Source of the DNA: a bacterium
GTDB taxonomy: Bacteria > Bacteroidota > Ignavibacteria > Kapaibacteriales > UBA7675
NCBI GenBank assembly: GCA_030430495.1
Contig: JAUIKM010000019.1
Span: 40,507 to 104,506 of the forward strand
Direction of reading: 5' to 3'
DNA length: 64,000 nucleotides
Below, one piece after another: positions 35,601-45,000 of this stretch. The notes below the pieces were generated by a model that did not search any database, was not told the origin of the DNA, and saw only the letters and a list, made by a program, of their open reading frames with translations. How positions within the stretch are numbered: position 1 is the first letter of the stretch; each line of letters starts with the position of its first letter. Both the position numbers and the translations under genes were made by a program.

Positions 35601-35761
35601 TGCGCTTCGGTCATCACCGCCACGGTCGGCGCGGTCAGGTCGGGAAAAACATCCACGTCCATATCGGACGCTACATATACGCCGCCGAGCATGACGGCCA
35701 GCGCCAGGAACAACACCAATGGCCGGTTCCGCAGCGAGAGTTCAATTATTGTGTTAAGCAT
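32666..35761 (-). CDS. Heavy-metal efflux RND pump (CusA/CzcA family)
   Basis: 1,031 aa, full length for HME-type RND pumps. AAGGAATC precedes ATG 35761. Twelve transmembrane segments in the RND 1+6+5 pattern are apparent, with opening MLNTIIELSLRNRPLVLFLALAVML and the two periplasmic porter regions. The TM4 signature is AIGALVDDAIIDVENIYKRLREN (written here only as its motif GALVDDA...DVEN). It is closer to the HME group with VDDA...DVEN than to the copper pumps with VDAA...IEN or the zinc/cobalt pumps with VDGA...VEN, so the metal is not certain. It exports metal ions from periplasm or cytoplasm using the proton gradient. It is the last gene of an operon after the adaptor (35-bp gap). No outer-membrane factor gene is in the window. 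Confidence 0.9.
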   Translation of the reverse strand: MLNTIIELSLRNRPLVLFLALAVMLGGVYVASDMDVDVFPDLTAPTVAVMTEAHGMATEEVERLVTYPIEAALNGAPDLRRLRSSTARGFSIVWAEFDWGTDIYQARQIVTERLSTVAERLPESVGSPVLAPISSIMGEVMLLSVTSDSIPPLELRTLADWNIRRQLLAVNGVSQVIVTGGGYKQYQVHASPTKMAYYDVTLEELEEALRNSNTNASGGVVAEFGNQYIIRGQGRTNAVAELSESLIKRIDGAPLTIGDVAEVKIGAAPKIGDASFMARDAVIMTLLKQPNANTLNLTQKIDAALEDIAAQLPAGVEINPHIFRQANFIETAIANLQQTLMEGIFFICIVLIIFLLNWRTTVISLIAIPVSLLVTIIVLKLLGLTINTMSLGGMAIAIGALVDDAIIDVENIYKRLRENVQRPQAERKSVVTVVYEASTEIRNSIMIATLIIVVSFTPLFLLSGMEGRLLQPLGISFIVSLLTSLIVAVSITPVLGSYLLGNEKRLLKQSRGSFVERGLAAMYRVVLRLTLKIPLLLIGATLLMLGVAGWVLTDLGRSFLPEFDEGSVLVSVVCPPGISLEESNKTGHMVERLLLEMDEISLVSRRTGRAELDEHAQGVNGSEIDAPFKLGGRSKEEFLAALREKLSVVPGVNITLGQPIAHRIDHMLSGTRANIAMKLFGSDLNKLFTLGNQIKAQISGIDGLVDVGVEQQIEVPQIRIKPRRQIMARYGITVGKLMDFVEVALGGEAVSQVFEGQRSFDVVLRYAEEERDGIEAIRNTLLDTGDGGKVPLNYVADVEVVSSPYNISRENVERKVVVSANVAGRDLRGVVNDIRSAIDANVELPENYRIEYGGQFESEERASQLLLLASVAAILVIFMLLYHEFQDLKLAGVVLLNLPLALIGGVLTVYFTSGIVSIASTIGFISLFGIATRNGILLISHYQVLLDEGIGLYDTILRGSLDRLNPIVMTALTTGLALIPLALAGNQAGNEIQSPMALVILGGLTSATLLNLLVIPALFWVMNGRGVVEAR

Positions 35762-35796
35762 GATTCCTTAAACGCAGACCCTGCGTCGCCGTTTGT

Positions 35797-37416
35797 TTAA
35801 TGACTGTGACCATGTGATGGAATACTGCCGGACATCGCCGCCATCTTGACGCGGTATGCGCCTTCGGTGACGACAACCTCGCCCTCGTTTAATCCGCTGC
35901 GAACCTGTACAAACTCGCCGTCGTCGACGCCGAGTTCAACAGTGCGCTTCTCAAACGTCTCACCCGCCGACTGAACGTAGACATAGTGATGTTCGTAATC
36001 CTCCATCACAGCGGAACGCGGTACAAACAAAACGGCCTTTAAGGGTTGCGTTTTAAGGAAAACATCCACGAATGCCCCGGCGAGCAGGTCGCCCTTGTTG
36101 TCGATCTCAAAAAACACCGGGATAAATCCGTTGCGCTCTGTCGTGTTTTTGCCGTAGGAAAGCAGGCGGCCGTTAAACTGCTCGATGGAGTGGACCGCTG
36201 CGGAATAGGCCGTGCGGAAATTGGCCGAACGGATGGCGGGCAGCTCGCTGAAGTAGCGCTGCGAGACGTCGGCCTCCAGCACCATGCGGCGATTTTTTGT
36301 CAACACCAGCAGGGGCGCGCCGTTTTCAACAAACTGCCCTTCCTCCACCATGATGTTTTTAACAAAGCCGGCCGAAGGTGCTTTGATAAGCTGTGCGCCG
36401 TCTTCGTAGTTGTTGACAAGGCCCTCGTAATCGCTGCGCGCCAATTCCAGCGCCGCCGTTGCGGCGTCGAATTCACTGCGCGAAATCACCTCGCTGTACA
36501 GCAGCTTTTCCGCGCGCTCGTAATCGGCCCGGGCTTTGTCGAGCGCTGTTTTGGCCTGGCGGTAGTGTGTTTTAATACTCGCGTCGGTCAGTCCTTCGCC
36601 GGAAATGCGGAAGAGAAGCTGCCCGGCCTCCATCTTTGTGCCGGTAAACACCTGACGGCCGTTAAACAGAACGATGCCCGCCGTTTTGGCGCTGACGACA
36701 ATTTCGTCGCCCCGCATCGCGCGGAAATGTCCGCCGGCGCGGATCACGTCGTGCATGTCGCGGCGTCCGACTTTGTTAACACCGAAGTCGATCGCCCAGG
36801 CCTGTTCCTTGGTGAGTGAGATTTCTGCGTCGTCGGCATGTGCGGCCAGGGCGGACTGCGCCGTGGAATCATCGGGATAGACCCGCACGTCTTCGATGAC
36901 AAAACGCGCAGTGTCGTCGGCCCCGCTCAGCTCCAGAATTAAACGCCCCGCACCCGCCGCGGTCGCCCGCAACGCCGGCTGAAAAATGCCGGGACGCGCC
37001 GGCGCTTCGACGCTGTGGCGAATGCCTTTGCCACCAACGACCAGACTGGCGCTGAGTTTTCCGTTTCTCACCGGTTTGTAGTCGGCCAGCCGCGTCAGGT
37101 GAACGTTAAAGTGGGCCAGACTGCCGGGAACGAGCGGTTCGTGTTCAACAAACAGCTCGTAGTCGTCGGTCCAGACTGTAAATGATTCGGACGGTGCTTC
37201 TTCGGCGCCGTGATCGTGTCCGCCATGGTCGGCGTGATCGTGCCCGCCATGGGAATGTGAGTGGGCGTCGCCGCCCCGGGCCTCCCGGCAGCCGCTGGTC
37301 ATGAAGCTGAACGCCATGACGATGACGGCCGGGAAAACCAGTGCGTGAACAACCGAAAATTGCGACTTAACCTTCCGCGCCTTCCGTGTTGTTTTCCTCC
37401 ATTGAGGCGCCGTCAC
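35797..37416 (-). CDS. RND membrane-fusion adaptor (CusB/CzcB family), His-rich lipoprotein
   Basis: The protein is about 540 aa and links the inner-membrane pump to an outer-membrane channel. A hydrophobic leader SVVHALVFPAVIVMAFSFMTSGC ends in a lipobox-like TSGC (motif described, Cys near 37288). Next come an HSHSHGGHDHADHGGHDHG-type His cluster, a beta domain, a coiled-coil hairpin (AKTALDKARADYERAEKLLYS...), a lipoyl half (GFVKNIMVEEGQFVENGAPL) and beta-barrel. The tail is again His-containing (SHGHSH). The start is uncertain. The leader has no ATG before it except inside the overlapping 37367 gene, so I use GTG 37416. ATG 37443 (longer) and ATG 37317 (shorter, losing most of the leader) are alternatives. 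Confidence 0.85.
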   Translation of the reverse strand: MTAPQWRKTTRKARKVKSQFSVVHALVFPAVIVMAFSFMTSGCREARGGDAHSHSHGGHDHADHGGHDHGAEEAPSESFTVWTDDYELFVEHEPLVPGSLAHFNVHLTRLADYKPVRNGKLSASLVVGGKGIRHSVEAPARPGIFQPALRATAAGAGRLILELSGADDTARFVIEDVRVYPDDSTAQSALAAHADDAEISLTKEQAWAIDFGVNKVGRRDMHDVIRAGGHFRAMRGDEIVVSAKTAGIVLFNGRQVFTGTKMEAGQLLFRISGEGLTDASIKTHYRQAKTALDKARADYERAEKLLYSEVISRSEFDAATAALELARSDYEGLVNNYEDGAQLIKAPSAGFVKNIMVEEGQFVENGAPLLVLTKNRRMVLEADVSQRYFSELPAIRSANFRTAYSAAVHSIEQFNGRLLSYGKNTTERNGFIPVFFEIDNKGDLLAGAFVDVFLKTQPLKAVLFVPRSAVMEDYEHHYVYVQSAGETFEKRTVELGVDDGEFVQVRSGLNEGEVVVTEGAYRVKMAAMSGSIPSHGHSH

Positions 37417-37654
37417 CGCCGTCCGTGTTCGTGCTGTCAGCATCGAATTCCTCCTGTTGATGATCGTGATCGTGGTCATGATCGTGGCCGTCGTGATCAT
37501 CGTGATCATGGTCGTGACCGTCGTGATCATGGCCGTCGTGATCGTGTCCATTGTGTTCCATGTCCTGCGAATGATCGTGGTCATCCGCGCCGCCGCTGCA
37601 AGCCGAAAGCAGAATCGCGAAGGTAACGGCAAACGCCGCCAGGTATTTCTTCAT
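37367..37654 (-). CDS. Small His/Asp-rich metal-binding lipoprotein
   Basis: 95 aa from ATG 37654 with AGAGG nine bases upstream. The signal peptide MKKYLAAFAVTFAILLSAC ends in a clear lipobox (LSAC). The mature part is built of HDHDGHDHD-type repeats (about residues 25-68), then an acidic, Asn/Gly-rich tail. His-rich periplasmic lipoproteins of this kind bind Zn, Cu or Ni. It is first in the efflux operon and overlaps the 5' end of the adaptor frame, which suggests translational coupling and delivery or buffering of the metal for the pump. Missed easily because a longer frame overlaps it. Confidence 0.8.
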   Translation of the reverse strand: MKKYLAAFAVTFAILLSACSGGADDHDHSQDMEHNGHDHDGHDHDGHDHDHDDHDGHDHDHDHDHQQEEFDADSTNTDGGDGASMEENNTEGAEG

Positions 37655-37755
37655 GGTCAAAACCTCTGTCGAATAAATGTGAATGTGTTAAACAGCAGCA
37701 CCGACCGCTTCCGTTAAACGGAAGGGCGCGTGCAGGAGGCTGTTTTCTCGTGGAA

Positions 37756-38268
37756 TTAACTGAATCCGGGAGGCGCGCGCAGCGGAGCATCGTTCAGTAC
37801 GACGGACTGCACAGGAATAAATCTCTGGGGGGAAATTTGCTGGAAACCGGAAGGCGTTTCTGTGGACGCGATCTGCGGCTGATCCGTGCCGCAGAGCATC
37901 GGCATGAGCACCTGCGTACCGCCGCGTTTAACGTCCTGCAGCAGATGCAGACAGTTGCCGGCGCAGACGGTCGCGTGATGCAGGTCGGCCAGGGCCGCAC
38001 TCAGGGAGCCGTACCAGGTGGCGCTTGTCCTGGTCGTCAGTTCGCTCGCACAGGCCTGCGCGTCGCCGCAGCAGCTTTTGTGTCCGTGGACGTGCAACTG
38101 ACTGTTGGCTTCAGCGGATTGGGCCGAGTGCGGATGCCCGCCGGCGCAGTGTTCGGCGCCGTGGCAATGCGGAATCAGGTTGTGCAGCAGGACCAGCGCA
38201 TACAGGGCCGTGAGCAGCACCGCAATGGTCCTGGCCGGTTTACCTGCATGGTCTACGCTGAACTGCAT
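37756..38268 (-). CDS. Cys/His-rich secreted protein of the metal-resistance cluster
   Basis: 170 aa. One N-terminal hydrophobic segment (ARTIAVLLTALYALVLLHNL, about 12-31) acts as signal or anchor. It is followed by HCHGAEHCAGGHPH (about 34-47), HVHGHKSCCGDAQAC (about 59-73) and CAGNC, so many potential metal ligands. The end ...NDAPLRAPP recalls small copper-associated proteins (DUF2946-like and HYC_CC_PP-type), which also end in RAPP, but that assignment is tentative. It lies 101 bp upstream of the His-rich lipoprotein on the same strand and is probably part of the same metal response. Confidence 0.65.
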   Translation of the reverse strand: MQFSVDHAGKPARTIAVLLTALYALVLLHNLIPHCHGAEHCAGGHPHSAQSAEANSQLHVHGHKSCCGDAQACASELTTRTSATWYGSLSAALADLHHATVCAGNCLHLLQDVKRGGTQVLMPMLCGTDQPQIASTETPSGFQQISPQRFIPVQSVVLNDAPLRAPPGFS

Positions 38269-38474
38269 GTTGAATGGCTCGATTTGTTTGCCCGCTCAGT
38301 TCCGTGGCGCTCTTCTCAGCGACACAGATACGTCACAGTGTTTTTTGGTCACAATTTCTGCCGCCGGATGTCGGGCGGCTTGTCGGTCTCGCGGCCGGCA
38401 ATTACGCGAATCAGCGCAAAAGCTATGCAATCTGCGCAGGATATGCAAGGCCTATTGCGGAGCGCTGACATTCT

Positions 38475-38530
38475 GAGCGCTTCGCCCCATTTCATGTGGC
38501 TTGCTTTTTGCTTCTGTTTGTCATTGAGCG
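38475..38530 (-). repeat. Dispersed T-rich repeat, copy d (inverse)
   Basis: GAGCGCTTCGCC, 12 bases, then TGGCTTGCTTTTTGCTTCTG followed by TTTGTCATTGAGCG. One of the best-preserved inverse copies. Confidence 0.6.
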
Positions 38531-38538
38531 AGGAGCAC

Positions 38539-38604
38539 TACGTAGAACTACGTATGCGTTGTGAGCCCTGAGGGCTCACAACGCAAAAATCTTGCGTGCC
38601 AAAC
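38539..38604. repeat. TACGTAG box + palindrome + downstream box
   Basis: TACGTAGAACTACGTA (38539-38554), then a 29-bp palindrome 38556-38584 (arm GCGTTGTGAGCCC, here with both outer arms changed in a compensatory way from GAGCTGTG), then AAAATCTTGCGTGCCAAA (38585-38602). The same three-part order occurs at 50613-50677. Confidence 0.8.
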
Positions 38605-38780
38605 TTTTTTTGTTCCATGTTTACCGCCAAACGGGCGCTCCGCGCCACTGAGCGTCAAGCGACACAACAACACTGCACAAATCGGCGGAGCAGCCCCGAG
38701 TCTCAATCCCTCCGAACCGCAAGTCCCGCTCCCAATTTGAAACCTGACAATCTTCAGCTAACTTCCACCCGGCGCGCTTC

Positions 38781-38843
38781 AAACGCGCTGACGAGCAAAA
38801 GTAACAAGCAAGCCGCCGAATGAAGTGAGGAGGCGAAGCGCTC
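38781..38843 (+). repeat. Dispersed T-rich repeat, copy e
   Basis: AAACGCGCTGACGAGCAAAA, then GTAACAAGCAAGCCGCC and GGCGAAGCGCTC. It lies about 50 bp upstream of the DUF3592 gene. Confidence 0.6.
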
Positions 38844-38889
38844 CGGCGCGGCCGGCCCTGCAGCTCACACGAGAAGTACATACAATGAC

Positions 38890-39372
38890 ATGGAAATATT
38901 CCTTCCGATATTCGGACTGGCGTGTATCGCCGTTTCGGTCTACCTGCTGCTGAGAGCACTAAAGGGCATGCGCGCAGCAAAGTGGCCGCAGGTACATGCC
39001 GTCATCACCCGGTCGATGCTCAAAACGCAGTACGCCTCCGACAGCGGCAAGTCGGCGGCGGAGACGGACTACATCAGCGGCAGCGATATCGGCCCGCGAA
39101 CGATGTACCAGGCGGACATTATCTATGAGTACCGCGTGGCGGGCACTACGTACAAAGGCCACCGGGTCAGCACGCTGGACACCTCGACCAATTCAAAGGC
39201 GATGGCCGTAAAAGTTCGGGACCGCTACCCGCTCGATGCAAAAGTGAAAGTCTACATCGACCCGCGCGATCCCGAGTTTGCCGTGCTGGAGACCGGAGTC
39301 GGCGGGAGCGGCATTTTCCTTGTGGTCATTTTTGCTCTGGCGGGCGCGATTATGCTGCTCTTCTCCCTGTAA
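38890..39372 (+). CDS. DUF3592 membrane protein
   Basis: 160 aa with hydrophobic helices at both ends (IFLPIFGLACIAVSVYLLLRAL, about 3-24; GIFLVVIFALAGAIMLLFSL, about 141-160). Between them is the DUF3592 pattern: WPQVHAVITRS, YQADIIYEYRVAGTTYKGHRV, YPLDAKVKVYIDPRDPEFAVLETG. The loop domain is probably extracytoplasmic. Function of the family is unknown. The gene stands alone, 146 bp before the TPR-LuxR regulator on the same strand. Confidence 0.75.
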   Translation: MEIFLPIFGLACIAVSVYLLLRALKGMRAAKWPQVHAVITRSMLKTQYASDSGKSAAETDYISGSDIGPRTMYQADIIYEYRVAGTTYKGHRVSTLDTSTNSKAMAVKVRDRYPLDAKVKVYIDPRDPEFAVLETGVGGSGIFLVVIFALAGAIMLLFSL

Positions 39373-39518
39373 TCCGCGGCGAAAACATCGCGCCGGCGGA
39401 GGCCCGTCCCGTTGTCGCGACAATCCCGAATGTGTATCTTTCGTGTTGCACATGTTATTACACGCCCCGCGCGCCGCGCTGTGGGCGCCATTCGGGCCGC
39501 AGTCCTGTCGCTTCGTGT

Positions 39519-41582
39519 ATGAATGCCAGTATCGCCCGCTTGCGGGCTAAAGTCGCCAATACGCGCGGGCTCCGCAAAATTCGCGCCGAAGCCGAACTGG
39601 TCGAAGTCCTCGCCGGCATCGATCAACAGGAAGCGCTTGCAATAGCCCGCGAATCGGCCGAACGCGCGCGCAAACTGCTCCACAAAACCCGTTCGCGCGG
39701 CGGCGACGCCAAAACCTACGAACTCAACCTGGCCTGGATCCTGCGCGCCCTGGCTTTTACGCTCAAAGCCACGCTGGACTACGACGCCGCTTTTACCGCC
39801 GTCGATGAGTCCATTGAGCTCTTCGGCAAAGCCGGGGACACAAGCGAAGTGCTGCGCGCCTATTACGTCCGCCACCTTCTCTTCCGCGATCAGCGCCGGT
39901 TCGACAGCGCCCTGGAAGTACTCGACAAAGCCGTCAACGTAGCCGCGCTCAGCATGGATCAGTCGCTGGACGGCGCCCTGCACGGCGCGCGCGGCACCCT
40001 GCTCATGCTGAACGGTCGCCCGGCGGAGGCCGAGGCCGCCTTCCAGCGCGCCCTCGAAATCACGCGCCGGAACGGCGACATCGTCACCGAATACGTTATC
40101 CTGGGCGACTGGGCGCACATGCAGGAAAATCACGGCCGGCCGCGCGCCGCGGCGGGACTGATGGACGAGGCTATCGCCTTGCTGCGGCGTACCAACCACG
40201 GCGGCCCGCGCAATCAGGTTCACATGCTCTGGAATTACTACCGCAACCTCTTTTCCACCGGCCGGGAGCTGCACAAGGCCGACCGCATGCTGGACGAGGC
40301 TATTGACACGGCGCTGGAAGCCGGCCTGACCTATAACTACAGCAGCATGCTGAGTGAAAAGTCGCTCAACATGGGACGCCGCGGTTACCTGGATCAGGCC
40401 ATCGAATTCGCCTTCAAGGCGCTGGATGTCTACGCCGCAAACGACCACCGGGCCGGCCTGGCCCACAGCTACGCCCTCGTGGCGCTGACCCTGCGCCTGA
40501 CGCCCTTTCAGACGGAAGCGGCCGACTTCCGGCAGCGTTCCGCCGAACAGTTCAACCGCGAGATGATTCACGAACTGCGCCGCGACGACCGGCTTACCAC
40601 CGGCGTCATCCTCCTGGCGCACTCCGGTTGTACTACCCTGGACTTCGACAAATACATCCGCTACTTTCGGGAGATGGCCCGGCACCAGGGCAATCCGGAT
40701 ACGCTGCGCTCCCTCGGCGAGCGTCTGGGCCTGGCCGTCCTGCAGGAAAGCCGGGGAGACACGACGAGCGCCGAGGAAGCCTATCGTTCAATTCTGGAAA
40801 GCATGGAGCGCCAGGGATACCTGCTCAATCACATGCTCGTTGGCCAGCAGCTCGGTCGCCTGCTGATACACTCCGGGCAGGTGGATGAGGGCCGCGCCAT
40901 CATGCGCCGCTCCATCCGCTGCGCGCGCGAACACGCCAACTTCGGCCGTCAGCTCGAAATGCTGACCATACTGGAGGAATCCTACGCGCCGGCGGACATG
41001 CCCGCGGCGGAAAAAGCCGAACTGGCCGAACTGCGCCGAACCATCCTGCACCCCGCCGTACTGACGCGCATCGAACTCAGCCTGCAACGCTATGTCAATC
41101 AGCGGAACAAAACCGAACTGGACGCGCGGGACGCCGAACTGGCCGAGGCCCACAGCCGCCTGAACGCCTTGCAGCGCACCGTCGCCTCGCGCGACGCCCA
41201 CATCCAGCACCTGACGCAGCGACTGCAACAGCTGGCCCAGGGACTGCAGAACCTGCCCGATCAGGACGGCGCGGACGACAGGCTGAACTACCTGCGGGAC
41301 ATGGCGCTGGCCGCCGCGGAACGCCAATCCTGGAACGAATTTGAACACGAAAGCAGCAGTCAGGACGAGGACTTCCTGCGCACCCTGGCCGAGCGTTTCC
41401 CGCGCCTGACCAACAGCGAGCGCAAAATCTGCGCCCTCATCCGCCTCAACAACACCACGCGCGACCTGTGCCGCCTGCTCAATATCTCGCCGCGTTCCGT
41501 TCAGGTCTACCGCTACCGCATTCGCAAAAAACTCGAACTGCATTCGGCCGACGACCTCAACGCCTACATCCTGAGCCTCTGA
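39519..41582 (+). CDS. TPR-LuxR-type transcription regulator 1
   Basis: 687 aa from ATG 39519. The frame opens 29 codons earlier without domain content. Residues about 10-500 are TPR-like helical repeats (for example DTSEVLRAYYVRHLLFRDQRRFDSALEVLDKAV and RPAEAEAAFQRALEIT). A coiled coil follows (about 525-575), then a LuxR/GerE helix-turn-helix (about 628-687: LTNSERKICALIRLNNTTRDLCRLLNISPRSVQVYRYRIRKKL, quoted in parts). No receiver domain, kinase or membrane segment is present, so it is likely a one-component regulator sensing a ligand or partner through the TPR part. The giant surface gene 3 starts 458 bp downstream on the same strand, and the paralogue at 55849 has the same arrangement. 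Confidence 0.8.
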   Translation: MNASIARLRAKVANTRGLRKIRAEAELVEVLAGIDQQEALAIARESAERARKLLHKTRSRGGDAKTYELNLAWILRALAFTLKATLDYDAAFTAVDESIELFGKAGDTSEVLRAYYVRHLLFRDQRRFDSALEVLDKAVNVAALSMDQSLDGALHGARGTLLMLNGRPAEAEAAFQRALEITRRNGDIVTEYVILGDWAHMQENHGRPRAAAGLMDEAIALLRRTNHGGPRNQVHMLWNYYRNLFSTGRELHKADRMLDEAIDTALEAGLTYNYSSMLSEKSLNMGRRGYLDQAIEFAFKALDVYAANDHRAGLAHSYALVALTLRLTPFQTEAADFRQRSAEQFNREMIHELRRDDRLTTGVILLAHSGCTTLDFDKYIRYFREMARHQGNPDTLRSLGERLGLAVLQESRGDTTSAEEAYRSILESMERQGYLLNHMLVGQQLGRLLIHSGQVDEGRAIMRRSIRCAREHANFGRQLEMLTILEESYAPADMPAAEKAELAELRRTILHPAVLTRIELSLQRYVNQRNKTELDARDAELAEAHSRLNALQRTVASRDAHIQHLTQRLQQLAQGLQNLPDQDGADDRLNYLRDMALAAAERQSWNEFEHESSSQDEDFLRTLAERFPRLTNSERKICALIRLNNTTRDLCRLLNISPRSVQVYRYRIRKKLELHSADDLNAYILSL

Positions 41583-42040
41583 AAACATCGTTTCGACGTC
41601 ATTTTCACCTCGATGCACAACAGTTCTGTTGTCGTTTTGTAGTGCCCATGTTGCAGCGGCGCGGCCGTACTTTGCACACTGCATACGGCGGTCAGGCTGC
41701 GGCTCGTTAATCCGATCGGTCTTTTTCGGGCCGAACCGGCCGTCGACTTTTTACAGCGGAGACAGCGCGGCGGAAGGTGCGGTGCGCAGCCCACGGAATT
41801 CGTGAGGTAATTTCGTCCCAGCGGACTGTTTTGTACTTTAATGCGTGGTTTCCCGATTGCAGCGCCGTTTTCCCTCTGGTCTCCCGGCTCGCTTTTTCCT
41901 TTTGTTCGTCGCCGAACTCCGGGTTCCCTGCCCCGGAGAAAGTCGTATGGCTCCGAGCAGCGGGCGGCGCTTCTGCATTCGGACCAGAAATTCAACAGTC
42001 GATGGCGGCATCGCTTCGTCAACTATCAACAGACTTCTCC
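41583..42040. promoter_or_regulatory. Leader region of giant surface gene 3
   Basis: No separate gene. The frame of the surface protein is open from 41777, but its first 88 codons read as non-protein-like and precede a start with the basic N-terminus typical of the other giants. Positions 41861-41915 are an inverse T-rich dispersed repeat. Possible target region of the adjacent LuxR-type regulator. Confidence 0.45.
41861..41915 (-). repeat. Dispersed T-rich repeat, copy f (inverse)
   Basis: AGCGCCGTTTTCCCTCTGGT, then CGGCTCGCTTTTTCCTTTTG followed by TTCGTCGCCG. More diverged than other copies on its left side. Confidence 0.5.
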
Positions 42041-45000
42041 ATGAAAACTCGCAACTCACTCGTTCAGGCCTGGCATGACTTCAGACGCAATCTGCGTCGC
42101 CTTGCACGACTCGAAGAATCGGAGCACAACTCGCTGCACGAGCGCAAACGACGCAACATGCTGCGCAAGCGCACGGCCCGCATGGCCGAACTGCTGAGCA
42201 AGACGCGCGCGCGCGCCGCCGTCGCGGCCGCCATGGCCACCGTCGGCATGTCCGCGCCGCTCCTGGCGCAGCCGACCATCCTCAACCTCAGTCCCGATCG
42301 CAATGAACACGACGCGGCCGTCGGCGCGAACATCCAGATCGACTTCAGCGTCTCGATGATCGCTTCCACCATCACCGGCTCGACAATTCGCATATTCGGC
42401 ACGCAAACGGGGCTGCTGAGTGAAAACGGCTCATTTACCGGTAATCCCGCCCGCTTTTTTAATCCGAATGAGGACTTTTTTCCGGGCGAAAAAATCCATG
42501 TGACCGTCACGACGGACGCGGCCAGCTCGGGCGGCAACCTGGCCGAACCCGAAGTCTACATGTTCCGCGCCGCCACCGGCGGCAACGGACGCGGCTACTT
42601 TGCGGAAAGTACCTTCGACATCGGCCCGCGCGGCCGCGAATGTGTGATCGCCGATCTCGACGGCGACAGGGATCTCGACGTACTCGTCGCCAATTCCAAC
42701 AACGCCTCCTACCGCGTCATGCGCAATCAGGGCAGCGGTACATTTACGTCATTTGGTTTTGGCAGCAGCTGGACTTTCGACGTCGACGGCGGCGACCTCG
42801 ACGGCGACGGAGACCTCGACATCGTCGGCGCCAATGCTGTCTCGCAGCAGACCGACATCCTGCTGAACAACGGCAACGGGACGTTTGCCACTTCTCACGT
42901 CGGCCAGGCCAATATCAGCCGCGGCGTCAGAATCGCCGACCTTGACGGCGACGGCGACCTCGACTTCATCATATCCAACGCCAACGCCGACACGGAGATA
43001 TTCCTGAACAACGGCGACGCCACCTTCGTCACCTCCAGCGTTCCCGGCGACGCGCGCGAAAAATTCGACATCGGCGACATCGACAACGACGGCGACATCG
43101 ACGCCGTTCTCTCCGGCCTGAACGAACCGCAGCTCATCCTGCTCAACAACGGCGACGGAACCTTTGCCACGTCGACCTTCGGCAGCGGCGCCAGCAATGA
43201 CGTCGACCTTGGCGATCTGGACAACGACGGCAACCTCGACGCCATCGTCGGCAACAACGGCACAAATGAAGTCTGGCTGGGCAACGGCGACGGGACTTTT
43301 TCAAGCAGCAGCTTTGGCTCCGGCAATACCGAGTCCGTCGCAATCGGCGACATCGACGGCGACGGCGATCTCGACGCCGTTCTGGCCAACTTCCAGGAGC
43401 AGCAGGAAGTCTGGATCAACAACGGCGACGGAACCTTTACGAGTTACGCCTTCGGCGGGACGGGCAGCGAGTCCGAAGGCGTCAATATGGGCGACCTTGA
43501 CGGCGACGGAGACCTCGACGTGCTGATCAGCAATCGCAGCGACCAGCCGATCGATATCTGGTTCAACGCCTCGCTGCCGCGCGTCACTTCCCTGACGCCC
43601 TCCACCAACGCGATCACGGCCGTGCGCAGCGACGACATTGTGATCGACTGGAGTGAAGAAATGGACGGCAGCCTCATCTCGACCTCCGCCACGCCGGACC
43701 AGTCCAACATCACGCTCTACGGCAGCAATTCCTGCTACCTGACTCGCAGTGCGCAGACGACGCTTGAAAACGGCGACACGCAGTTGCGCATCAATCCGGC
43801 GCGCGCCTTTTTTGCCGGTGAAGAAATTTCGCTGCTGATCAAGGAAGCAAAAAGCACGCACTCCGTCGTGCAGACAGACATCTCCCAGATTCAGTTCCGC
43901 GCGGCGGCGCTGGGCGGAACCGGCACCTTTGCCACGGGAACCTTCGACATCGGTCCGCGCGGACGCGCGGCCGTGGCGGCCGACCTCGACAAAGACGGCG
44001 ACATGGACCTCCTGATCGCCAACTCCAACAACGCCTCCTACCGCGTGATGCGCAACCAGGGCGGCGGCACCTTCACCAGCTTTGGTTTTGGTTCAAGCTG
44101 GACCTTTGACGTCGACGGCGGCGACCTCGACGGCGACGGCGACATGGACGTCGTAGCCGCCAACGCCGTATCGCAGCAGACCGACATCCTGCTGAACAAC
44201 GGCAACGGGACGTTTGCCACTTCTCACGTCGGACTCGCCAACATCAGCCGCGGGGTTCGGGTCGCCGATCTGGACAACGACGGCGACATGGATTTCATCA
44301 TCTCCAATGCCGACGCCGGTCCGGAGATTTTCCTGAACAACGGCGACGCCACGTTCACGACGTCAACCATTACCGCGGCCGACCATGAGAAACTCGATAT
44401 CGGCGATCTGAACGGCGATGGTTATATCGACGCGATCATCTCCGGTCTCAACACGGCGCAGATGATCCTGATCAACAATGGCGACGGCTCCTTTGCCACG
44501 TCGACCTTCGGCAGCGGCACGAGCCGCGCCGTGGCCATCGGCGATCTGGACGGCGACGGCGATCTCGACGCCATCATCGCCAACAACGGCGCGGAGGAAG
44601 TCTGGATCAACAACGGCGACGCCACGTTCAGCAGCAGTTCCTTCGGCACGGGCGACAGCGAAGACATCGCCATCGGCGATCTGGACGGCGACGGCGACCT
44701 CGACGTAATCGTAGGCAATTTCCAGGAAGCGCAGCAAATCTGGATCAACAACGGCGACGCCACATTTACGAGCTCGAGCTTTGGCTCCGGTGAGACCGAA
44801 GGCGTAACAATCGCCGATCTGGACGGCGACCTGGACATGGACGCCGTCATTCTCAATCGCTCGGACGAACCGCTCGATTTGTGGTTCAACCAGCCCGGCC
44901 CGCCGGCAATTACGAGCATCACGCCGTCATCGACCACGGCCAGCCTGCAAGCCGCGCAGATCGTGGTGGAAGGTAAACAGTTCTACAACACGACGGCCAG

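Larger units (their letters stand above)
38269..38889. promoter_or_regulatory. Divergent intergenic region packed with repeats
   Basis: No gene seen in 621 bp. It holds two T-rich dispersed repeats (38475-38530 inverse, 38781-38843 direct) and one palindrome with its box (38539-38604). Promoters of the metal cluster (minus) and the DUF3592 gene (plus) must lie here. A palindrome in a divergent promoter region argues that these elements are not only terminators. Confidence 0.5.

Noticed and set aside
37417..37632. Extended N-terminus of the efflux adaptor
   Set aside because: It reads as Thr/Ile/Met-rich noise out of phase with the His-rich lipoprotein, which has its own signal peptide and ribosome site.
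39252..40685. 477-codon minus-strand open frame opposite the TPR-LuxR gene
   Set aside because: The plus-strand product has TPR and LuxR domains. The antisense product has none and overlaps two real genes.
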